Source: DATDRM01 sp035291705 (GTDB lineage: Bacteria; Chloroflexota; Anaerolineae; Anaerolineales; UBA4823). Taken from it: a stretch of 5,487 bases of DNA. Below are positions 1 through 5,041 of this stretch, piece after piece. The notes under the pieces are model-generated. The model did no database searches and was not told the origin of the DNA. It saw only the letters and a list, made by a program, of their open reading frames with translations. The position numbers were made by a program, and so were the translations under genes. The stretch is from positions 1 to 5,487 of the forward strand of contig DATDRM010000094.1 in assembly GCA_035291705.1 (NCBI GenBank), in the 5' to 3' direction. Every line of letters begins with the position of its first letter. Positions within the stretch are counted from its first letter, which is position 1.

Positions 1-963
1 CTGGATGAACATGACCACACCTGGCTGCGTGAAGAGCACTCCGATGTGTGGATGGGATTCCCTCGCCAGAAGGTGTGGGACTGGTTGAAGAACGCCGGGT
101 TGGTGGACGTGCGGATTGAAGACACCCACCAGTCCTGCAGCAGCGCCTCCCAGGCCAGCGGCGAACAGATCGCCGTGAACATCTTCGTCGCCGTGGGGAG
201 CAAGCCCCAGGCGGAGATGGTCTCGGCCGTGCAGGAGCACTACCGCCAGATCGCGTTGTCCGGCTCCAGCTGCTGCGCGCCCGCCGGTTCACCGGTAAGC
301 GAAACCGCTATCCCGCTGGATGTGATCCAACCGATATCGGATTCTTGCTGTGGTCCAGCAACACTCGAGGCGAGCGACGCAGAAATTTCTCTGGGCTGTG
401 GCAACCCGGTCGCTCTGGCGAACCTGCAGCCAGGCGATATCGTGCTGGATATCGGTAGCGGCGCCGGAGCTGACGTCTTCCCGGCAGCCCAACGCGTCGG
501 CCGGCAGGGCAAGGTCATCGGCCTGGATATGCTGGATGAGATGCTGGCTCGCGCCCGGGCGACCGCCCAGAGGTTGAGCTACGCCAACGTCGAGTTCCGC
601 AAAGGAGACGCGCTATCCATCCCCCTCGAGGCCGCCTCTGTGGACGTGGTGATGAGCAACTGCGTGATTAACCTGGTGCAGGACAAGGGCCAGGCTTTCC
701 GGGAAGCCTACCGCGTGCTCAAGACCGGCGGGCGCCTGGCGGTGAGCGATATCGTCACCGACCGGCCGTTCAGCCTCGCCTTGAGAGCAAATCCAGATGC
801 GTGGGCGGCTTGTGTCACCGGCGCCTTGCCCGAAAATGAATATCTTGCCCTGGTTGCCCAGGCTGGATTCTCCGGAGTCGCGACGACCCGCAGCCAAGCT
901 TGGGTCGCAGAAGACGGCACCCAGGTCTACAGCCTGAACATCACTGCTGAAAAACCAGCCTGA
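1..963 (+). CDS. arsM: ArsR-type methyltransferase tail fused to arsenite methyltransferase (ArsM), 5' end missing
   Basis: Cytoplasmic SAM-dependent methyltransferase; the ArsM part is expected to methylate As(III) to volatile or less retained methylarsenicals. The frame is open from base 1, so the true start lies upstream. Visible residues 1-68 carry HDHTWLREEHSDVWMGF (4-20) and end in IFVAVGSK, the usual C-terminus of the methyltransferase domain found in ArsR-methyltransferase regulators. After a linker of a few residues an ArsM domain begins (about 73-320): QEHYRQIA, two Cys pairs (91-92, 116-117), SLGCGNP (130-136), SAM motif VLDIGSGAG (148-156), acidic GLD (174-176), SNCVINL (219-225) and WAACVTGAL (268-276). 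Cys221 and Cys271 match the two As-binding cysteines of characterised ArsM enzymes. Family assignment of the second domain is firm. An internal GTG (46) or ATG (217) could start a shorter protein, but neither has a well-placed ribosome site and no stop separates the domains, so a fusion is the simpler reading. The gene is convergent with the next one. Confidence 0.85.
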   Translation: MDEHDHTWLREEHSDVWMGFPRQKVWDWLKNAGLVDVRIEDTHQSCSSASQASGEQIAVNIFVAVGSKPQAEMVSAVQEHYRQIALSGSSCCAPAGSPVSETAIPLDVIQPISDSCCGPATLEASDAEISLGCGNPVALANLQPGDIVLDIGSGAGADVFPAAQRVGRQGKVIGLDMLDEMLARARATAQRLSYANVEFRKGDALSIPLEAASVDVVMSNCVINLVQDKGQAFREAYRVLKTGGRLAVSDIVTDRPFSLALRANPDAWAACVTGALPENEYLALVAQAGFSGVATTRSQAWVAEDGTQVYSLNITAEKPA

Positions 964-965
964 TC

Positions 966-1021
966 TCCCACCGATACCCGCAATCCCCTCGCCGCGCTTA
1001 GAGCAAGTATCGGCGGTGGGA
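966..1021. terminator. Inverted repeat between convergent genes, possible bidirectional terminator
   Basis: The arms TCCCACCGATAC (966-977) and its complement at 1007-1021 pair over 12 base pairs, with a 3-base bulge (1012-1014) and a 29-base loop. It starts 3 bases after the arsM stop and ends about 30 bases beyond the stop of the convergent membrane-protein gene, the expected place for a shared terminator. There is no classical T-run directly after it. A T-rich stretch (TTTTCTTT, 1039-1046) follows 17 bases later on the plus strand, and TTTTT (949-953) lies beyond it on the minus strand. The structure is seen directly; the terminator role is inferred. Confidence 0.45.
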
Positions 1022-1052
1022 AGTCGCCTTGGAGCTGATTTTCTTTGGGGTG

Positions 1053-2177
1053 CTAAGCACTTCTCAGCGGTCGAATTCTGTTAATCAACAACCGCAACAG
1101 CCCTAAGAAAGCTGGAACCAGGAGCAATAAGACTAAAAAACCACCCGCCTTGTTCATTCCAAGAGCCGTATCCACCCAGTTGCCCGGGCTGTCCATCCAG
1201 GGTTCTTGCCGCCCATGCCAGTAAATTGCCAGGTAAATGGTTGCCGCGGCCCAGGTTACCACCAGGCCAGCCAATAGAGACAGGATTCTTTGCCAGGTCT
1301 GCGCACTGCGCATATAGCCGAGCGCACCCAGCGCCAGGAGCAGGATCAGGGCAACGACATAAGCCCCTTCTGCATGTACTTCATCAAAAGCTAACAAAAC
1401 CGCCAGCGGGAGAATCCCGTAAATGGCAAAGGATATCCTGGTCCAGTCCTGCCAAAGCCGTTGCGTAAGCAGGTGCAGCGGGCGAATCCGGCTGAGAAGA
1501 AACGCAACTACTACCACGAGGGCGAGCGGACTCCACGCCCGCCATCCCCACAGGTCGTCGTGTCCAAAGCTGTACCCGAAGAACCTCAATCCTGGGGTGG
1601 CTGCACGCATCAACCAAATTGAAAATAGCAGGGCGATCCCCCAATAGGGGTAAGACCAGCGCGGAAAGCCCTTCACCCATCCAAGCCCCAAGACAAACAG
1701 GAAAGGGATCACATAAACCAGTACCAGGATCGAGGAAACGACGGTCAGGATGGGTTCCGGCGGGGGTTTCAATTCACCAAATAATGAGGTCATGAGGAAC
1801 CCGGTTATGAATAGGATCGGGGCGAGAAGAAAAGGTCCCATCCCGAGCAAAGTCTCTCCCCACGTTGCCGGCCTTTCCTCGACCGAGACGGTCTTTCCTT
1901 CAGTTTTCCCAGATGCAGGATTAAGATTTCCCATTTGGACCTGCCTCCCTTCTTTGCGAAATCTCGACCAATGCTGCCGCCATAGATTGACCGGCAGGTC
2001 TCGCATTTCCCGCTTGAATACCCTCCATAAGGTTCCCCTCCCCCGCTGGACGGCCTCAGAAAACACCTGGCTTAGAACGGATACCATCTCCTCCCCGAAT
2101 TCGGCGCGAAAATCGGCCGGATAGAGCTTCAGGAAAACCCGATATAGCCAGATCAGGAACTTCGGATAATCTCTCAC
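1053..2177 (-). CDS. PadR-associated integral membrane protein of unknown function
   Basis: A 374-residue protein with two parts. Residues 1-75 form a cytoplasmic, amphipathic segment with the pattern LYP..FR..FG.EM (18-31), rich in basic and aromatic residues; such prefixes are common on membrane proteins encoded next to PadR regulators. Residues 76-107 look like a polar linker. Residues 108-366 contain about eight hydrophobic stretches (near 110-133, 142-168, 175-190, 215-230, 247-264, 270-288, 297-320, 345-366). No ATP-binding, catalytic or known transport motif is visible, so I assign no function. The GTG start overlaps the padR stop in the sequence GTGA (4-base overlap), which suggests translational coupling, and AGGAG sits 8 bases upstream. 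It is the second gene of the padR operon and should be under the same repression. It may be a sensor of membrane state or a permease fragment; neither is shown by the sequence. Confidence 0.8.
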   Translation of the reverse strand: MRDYPKFLIWLYRVFLKLYPADFRAEFGEEMVSVLSQVFSEAVQRGRGTLWRVFKREMRDLPVNLWRQHWSRFRKEGRQVQMGNLNPASGKTEGKTVSVEERPATWGETLLGMGPFLLAPILFITGFLMTSLFGELKPPPEPILTVVSSILVLVYVIPFLFVLGLGWVKGFPRWSYPYWGIALLFSIWLMRAATPGLRFFGYSFGHDDLWGWRAWSPLALVVVVAFLLSRIRPLHLLTQRLWQDWTRISFAIYGILPLAVLLAFDEVHAEGAYVVALILLLALGALGYMRSAQTWQRILSLLAGLVVTWAAATIYLAIYWHGRQEPWMDSPGNWVDTALGMNKAGGFLVLLLLVPAFLGLLRLLINRIRPLRSA

Positions 2178-2548
2178 CCCCCACTCTCCTCATACAACGC
2201 AGGTTCTCCCATCGAACGTAAGCTCGCTGCGGAGACCAGCCTTTGCAAGCGGGCGACTTCCGCCTCCAGTACGTGCCGTCCCAGCTGCGTCAAGGCATAG
2301 GCTTTGCGCACCCGGCCGCTGCCATTTGAAGCCTCGTCGTCTACGCGTTTGATCCAGCCTTGCTCCAGCAAGCGCTTGATCGCCCCATATAGTGTTCCGG
2401 TGCTCAAGATCACCCGGCCTGAGCTGAGCGCTTGCACATCCTTCATGATCGCATACCCATGCTTGGGTTGCGGGCTGAGGATTAATAAGATATAGTAAGT
2501 AACTTCAGTAAGGGGTGAATTGGATGGTAGGTCTACTAGATTTGGCAT
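2174..2548 (-). CDS. PadR family transcriptional regulator
   Basis: A 124-residue DNA-binding repressor of typical length for short (s1-type) PadR proteins. The winged helix is clear: TYYILLIL (17-24), the PadR hallmark KHGYAIMKDV (29-38), the recognition helix region GTLYGAIKRLLEQGWI (51-66), and the wing ending RKAYALTQLG (81-90). The C-terminal helix (91-110) would serve dimerisation. The ATG is preceded by GAGGG at a short 4-base spacing. It is the first gene of a two-gene minus-strand operon, overlapping the membrane-protein gene by 4 bases. PadR family members usually repress their own operon and respond to a small hydrophobic or phenolic ligand, or to cell-envelope stress. The ligand here cannot be read from sequence. 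The upstream ATGT/ACAT palindrome across its promoter supports autoregulation. Confidence 0.93.
   Translation of the reverse strand: MPNLVDLPSNSPLTEVTYYILLILSPQPKHGYAIMKDVQALSSGRVILSTGTLYGAIKRLLEQGWIKRVDDEASNGSGRVRKAYALTQLGRHVLEAEVARLQRLVSAASLRSMGEPALYEESGG
2186..2190 (-). promoter_or_regulatory. Ribosome binding site that fixes the GTG start of the membrane-protein gene
   Basis: On the minus strand AGGAG lies 8 bases before the GTG at 2177-2175, inside the end of padR. It supports the GTG as the true start even though it overlaps the padR stop. It also means the second gene need not depend wholly on ribosomes terminating on padR. Confidence 0.65.
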
Positions 2549-2558
2549 ATATCCCTCG

Positions 2559-2598
2559 TAATATGTCGTTAAACGATATGTCGTCTAACTACATATTA
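2559..2598. promoter_or_regulatory. Probable PadR operator: ATGT/ACAT palindrome plus tandem 15-base half-sites
   Basis: Two 15-base direct repeats abut each other: ATATGTCGTTAAACG (2561-2575) and ATATGTCGTCTAACT (2576-2590), identical at 12 positions. The second one pairs with ACATAT (2591-2596) to make a palindrome with 6-base arms ATATGT and ACATAT around 9 bases, with further symmetric GT/AC pairs inside. The outer ends TAATATGT (2559-2566) and ACATATTA (2591-2598) form a second, perfect 8-base inverted repeat, 32 bases centre to centre, about three helical turns. ATGT..ACAT is the known core of PadR-family operators. The region covers the -10 and the likely transcription start of padR. 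Repeats are seen directly; protein binding is inferred. Confidence 0.65.
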
Positions 2599-2621
2599 CA
2601 ACCTTTTCACCTTAATGTCAA
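2593..2621 (-). promoter_or_regulatory. Promoter of the padR operon
   Basis: On the minus strand a perfect -35 TTGACA (2621-2616) is followed after exactly 17 bases by TAATAT (2598-2593), a 4-of-6 match to the -10 consensus. Transcription would begin near 2586, leaving a leader of about 38 bases with GAGGG before the padR ATG. The -10 lies inside the right arm of the palindrome, so bound PadR would block RNA polymerase. Confidence 0.7.
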
Positions 2622-2667
2622 TACCTTCTTCCAAAAGTTAATTCGGCGTGAATCAGCGTCCTAAAGT

Positions 2668-2682
2668 TATAATTGTGGGATG
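2668..2682 (+). promoter_or_regulatory. -10 element placed for a leaderless mRNA of the transporter gene
   Basis: A perfect TATAAT (2668-2673) ends 6 bases before the ATG at 2680, with only TGTGGG between. Transcription from this box would start at or next to the A of the start codon, so the mRNA would have no leader and no ribosome binding site. No purine-rich Shine-Dalgarno at proper spacing is visible. No good -35 is found at 16-18 bases. Leaderless genes with a -10 immediately before the ATG are well known in Deinococcus, actinobacteria and other lineages. Confidence 0.55.
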
Positions 2683-4050
2683 AATTCCCCCCAGGTACAC
2701 ACCCCTCTCCCCCTGGCGCGCATCCTGCGCACCTGGTGGCCTCTGGCTGTCAGCTGGCTGCTGATGGGCGCCGAATTACCCGCCCTGAGCGCCGTCGTCG
2801 CCCGCCTGCCCAACCCAGAAATTAACCTGGCCGCCTACGGCGGGATCGTTTTTCCCCTGGCATTGATCATCGAATCGCCGATCATCATGCTCCTGGCCGC
2901 TTCGACCGCCCTGAGCAAGGACCCGGATTCCTATCAAAAGATACGCCGCTTCATGATGGTTTCCGGGGCAATCTTAACCGCTCTGCACATTCTGGTCGCC
3001 TTTACCCCATTGTATACCTTCATTGTCGAACGGGTGCTCGGCGCACCGCCCGAGATCGTCGCACCCGGGCGCATCGGCCTGATGATCATGACCCCGTGGA
3101 CCTGGTCGATCGCCTACCGGCGCTTCAACCAGGGTGTGTTGATCCGCTTCGACCACTCGAAAGCAGTCGGATTAGGCACCGCTGTTCGCCTGAGTGCCGA
3201 CCTGATTGTCCTGTTGGCGGGCTACGCCATCGGCAACATCCCGGGCATTATCGTCGCCACCAGCGCCGTCGCCGCGGGAGTGATCAGCGAGGCAATTTAC
3301 GCCGGCATCGTCGTGCGCCCGGTATTGCGCGACGAGCTGCGTCTGGCACCGCCAGTAGAAAAGATACTCACCCGGCGCAGCTTCCTTGATTTCTACTTCC
3401 CCCTGGTGATGACCTCCTTACTCACCCTGCTGGTGCAGCCGATCGGCAGTGCAGCTCTGAGCCGCATGCCGCAGGCATTGTCCTCCCTGGCAGTCTGGCC
3501 GGTCGTCTCCGGGATCATATTCATGCTGCGCAGCCTGGGGGTCGCCTACAATGAAGTCGTTGTGGCGCTGCTGGACGAGCCCCGCTCGACCCACAGCCTG
3601 CGCCGCTTCACCGGCTTTCTGACTGTCGGCACCACCCTGGTCCTGCTGGTGTTTGCGGCTACCCCGCTCTCCCACCTGTGGTTCGAGGGCCTTTCAGGTT
3701 TAAACCCGCAACTGGCCGCGCTGGCCGTTGTCGGGGTATGGGTCTCCCTGCCGATGCCCGGGTTGAGCGTCTTGCAGAGCTGGTATCAGGGTATCATCTT
3801 GCATGACCGGCGCACGCGCGGCATCACCGAAGCGGTCGTCGCCTTCCTGGTGACCTGCACGCTGCTCCTGTGGGCTGGCGTTGCTTGGGGGCGGATGACG
3901 GGCTTATACGTCGGCCTGGCGGCTTTCGTGATCGCTATGCTCACCCAAACCATCTGGTTATGGTTCCGCAGCCGCCACGCCGAACGCCTGGTCGCCGGGC
4001 GTGACCAGGCCCAAATTCCCCTGCAACCCTTCGAGGCCGCCTCAGACTAA
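2680..4050 (+). CDS. MOP-superfamily (MATE-like) membrane transporter resembling ANKH
   Basis: A 456-residue polytopic membrane protein with about twelve hydrophobic segments and a polar C-terminal tail (430-456). The two halves look duplicated: residues 18-70 (TWWPLAVSWLL, then ARLP, then AAYGGIVFPLALIIESPI) align by eye with 237-288 (FYFPLVMTSLL, then SRMP, then LAVWPVVSGIIFMLRSLG). That internal repeat is the hallmark of the MOP exporter fold (MATE, MurJ, flippases). From memory, the spacing and wording of segments such as residues 134-164 (TPWTWSIAYRRFNQGVLIRF onward) and 357-376 resemble the eukaryotic ANKH family, an exporter of ATP, citrate or pyrophosphate. The substrate here is unknown. 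Length fits MATE/MOP proteins. The start is fixed by the TATAAT 6 bases upstream and by a sensible first helix; the next Met lies inside that helix. It is divergent from padR and followed by a LysE gene in the same direction. Confidence 0.75.
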   Translation: MNSPQVHTPLPLARILRTWWPLAVSWLLMGAELPALSAVVARLPNPEINLAAYGGIVFPLALIIESPIIMLLAASTALSKDPDSYQKIRRFMMVSGAILTALHILVAFTPLYTFIVERVLGAPPEIVAPGRIGLMIMTPWTWSIAYRRFNQGVLIRFDHSKAVGLGTAVRLSADLIVLLAGYAIGNIPGIIVATSAVAAGVISEAIYAGIVVRPVLRDELRLAPPVEKILTRRSFLDFYFPLVMTSLLTLLVQPIGSAALSRMPQALSSLAVWPVVSGIIFMLRSLGVAYNEVVVALLDEPRSTHSLRRFTGFLTVGTTLVLLVFAATPLSHLWFEGLSGLNPQLAALAVVGVWVSLPMPGLSVLQSWYQGIILHDRRTRGITEAVVAFLVTCTLLLWAGVAWGRMTGLYVGLAAFVIAMLTQTIWLWFRSRHAERLVAGRDQAQIPLQPFEAASD

Positions 4051-4053
4051 TCC

Positions 4054-4130
4054 TACTGATTACGCATCACGCATTACGTTTGACGCTTCACGTATCACGC
4101 TTCACGCTTCACGTTTCATTCTTCACGCCT
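4054..4130. repeat. Degenerate heptanucleotide tandem repeat, about 11 units, consensus YACGYWT
   Basis: Units run in strict 7-base register: TACTGAT, TACGCAT, CACGCAT, TACGTTT, GACGCTT, CACGTAT, CACGCTT, CACGCTT, CACGTTT, CATTCTT, CACGCCT. The array begins 4 bases after the transporter stop and ends 8 bases before the probable LysE start. On the plus strand the consensus has no stop codon in any frame, so the array can be read through and yields a 7-residue repeating peptide (ASRITLH-like). This resembles the short tandemly repeated heptamers known from cyanobacteria and seen in some Chloroflexota intergenic regions. Its function is unknown. Confidence 0.85.
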
Positions 4131-4138
4131 CCCCTCCT

Positions 4139-4768
4139 GTGCCCACCTCTCCAGTCACTGTCTTAGCCTTCTTTCTCCAGGCAGCCGCCCTGGGCCTGAC
4201 CGCGGCTGCATCCCCCGGTCCCTTCCAGACCTACCTCATCTCCCAATCCCTGCAGGGTGGTTTTCGCCGCGGCGCCCCGGTAGCCTTCGCCCCGCTGATC
4301 ACCGACCTGCCGATCATCCTGCTCTCGTTATTCCTCCTCGACCGCATGCCGCCATATTTTCTGCGTGGCATCAGCCTGGCTGGCGGAGCGTTTGTGCTTT
4401 ACCTTGCCTTTGGACTGTGGAAAGGCTGGCGCGCCGGCTCCACTCCCGCACAGGCAACCTCGATCAGTGCTAGCGGCAGCCTGGGACGGGGTGTGATCGC
4501 TAACTTCCTCAGCCCGGGCCCTTACCTTTTCTGGGCGCTGGTCAACGGACCGATCCTGCTGGCGGCTCTGCGCCAATCGCCGCTGCATGGCGCAGCCTTC
4601 CTGCTCGGTTTCTATGGGGTGATGATCCTCTCGCTGCTCGCCATCGCCCTGCTGTTCAGCCAGGTGCGGCGTCTCGGTAGGCGCGTGGTGCGCGCCCTGA
4701 TCTTACTCAGCATCATCATCCTGGTGGTCTTCGCTGGGTTATTGTTGAAGCAGGCATTTTGGGGATGA
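4139..4768 (+). CDS. LysE family translocator (amino acid or metabolite exporter)
   Basis: An inner-membrane exporter of 209 residues from the GTG at 4139, matching the 200-210 usual for the LysE/RhtB family. The first helix leads into SPGPFQ (25-30), the family's conserved (S/T)PGP motif. TDLP (55-58) follows in the second helix, and NFLSPGPYLFW (122-132) begins the second half, where the family has a related Asn-Pro motif. About six hydrophobic segments are visible, the last at 183-203. The frame is open back to GTG 4001, but that would add 46 residues, mostly made from the heptamer repeat, and would overlap the transporter gene by 50 bases; I treat it as non-coding. No Shine-Dalgarno precedes GTG 4139, so the start is uncertain. 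It may be co-transcribed with the transporter gene 88 bases upstream. The exported substrate cannot be inferred. Confidence 0.85.
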   Translation: MPTSPVTVLAFFLQAAALGLTAAASPGPFQTYLISQSLQGGFRRGAPVAFAPLITDLPIILLSLFLLDRMPPYFLRGISLAGGAFVLYLAFGLWKGWRAGSTPAQATSISASGSLGRGVIANFLSPGPYLFWALVNGPILLAALRQSPLHGAAFLLGFYGVMILSLLAIALLFSQVRRLGRRVVRALILLSIIILVVFAGLLLKQAFWG

Positions 4769-4804
4769 AGAGATAGAACCGCTACAAAAAATCTTTTCAT
4801 GGGT

Positions 4805-4823
4805 CAAGCCACCTTCTGGCTTG
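4805..4823. other. Short perfect hairpin after the LysE gene
   Basis: CAAGCCA (4805-4811) and TGGCTTG (4817-4823) form a 7-base-pair stem with a 5-base loop, 36 bases after the LysE stop. It lacks a following T-run on the plus strand, so it is at best a weak terminator. On the minus strand TTTTTT (4785-4790) lies some 14 bases past it. A second perfect palindrome, GTCTC-T-GAGAC, lies at 4838-4848 and could be a small operator. Both are direct observations without known function. Confidence 0.35.
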
Positions 4824-4916
4824 CCAGCTGTGATCTTGTCTCTGAGACCTTGCAAAGGGGTGCAATTGGACGTAAAGGAAAGGCTCGAAGAAGGTTCGGG
4901 GAATATCAGAGATCGG

Positions 4917-4945
4917 TAATTGGCGGTATAATTGACCTTAATTGG
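4917..4945 (+). promoter_or_regulatory. Possible promoter of the E1 gene with TAATTGR repeats
   Basis: A perfect TATAAT stands at 4927-4932, 83 bases before ATG 5015 and 110 before ATG 5042. No convincing -35 is present at 16-18 bases. Around it the motif TAATTG followed by G or A occurs three times, at 4917, 4929 and 4939, spaced 12 and 10 bases, about one helical turn, with a related CAATTGG at 4863. This could be a regulator site or chance in an AT-rich patch. The rest of the gap 4769-5014 shows no coding gene that I can support. Confidence 0.35.
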
Positions 4946-5041
4946 TGGAAAAACAATCATCAACCTCATCAATCTGGCTAGGTCTCGCCTCACCCGCTCC
5001 TTGGCCACCCAGGAATGCCAGCAGTATCTCCACGTGGACCA

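Noticed and set aside
217..219. Internal ATG as a separate ArsM start
   Set aside because: GGAG abuts the ATG with no spacing and the upstream domain is in the same frame without a stop. A fusion explains the data better, though a secondary start cannot be excluded.
1050..1060. Perfect palindrome GTGCT-A-AGCAC over the stop codon of the membrane-protein gene
   Set aside because: It is short, has no T-run after it on either strand at the right distance, and is plausible by chance.
1750..2124. Plus-strand open frame of 124 residues
   Set aside because: It is antisense to the membrane-protein gene, has no recognisable domain, and the minus strand has the operon structure and ribosome site.
4054..4130. 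CRISPR-like array
   Set aside because: The units are 7 bases long, contiguous and without spacers, so this is a simple tandem repeat.
4001..4138. N-terminal extension of LysE from GTG 4001
   Set aside because: It would be made mostly of the heptamer repeat, overlap the transporter gene by 50 bases and give a length above the family norm.
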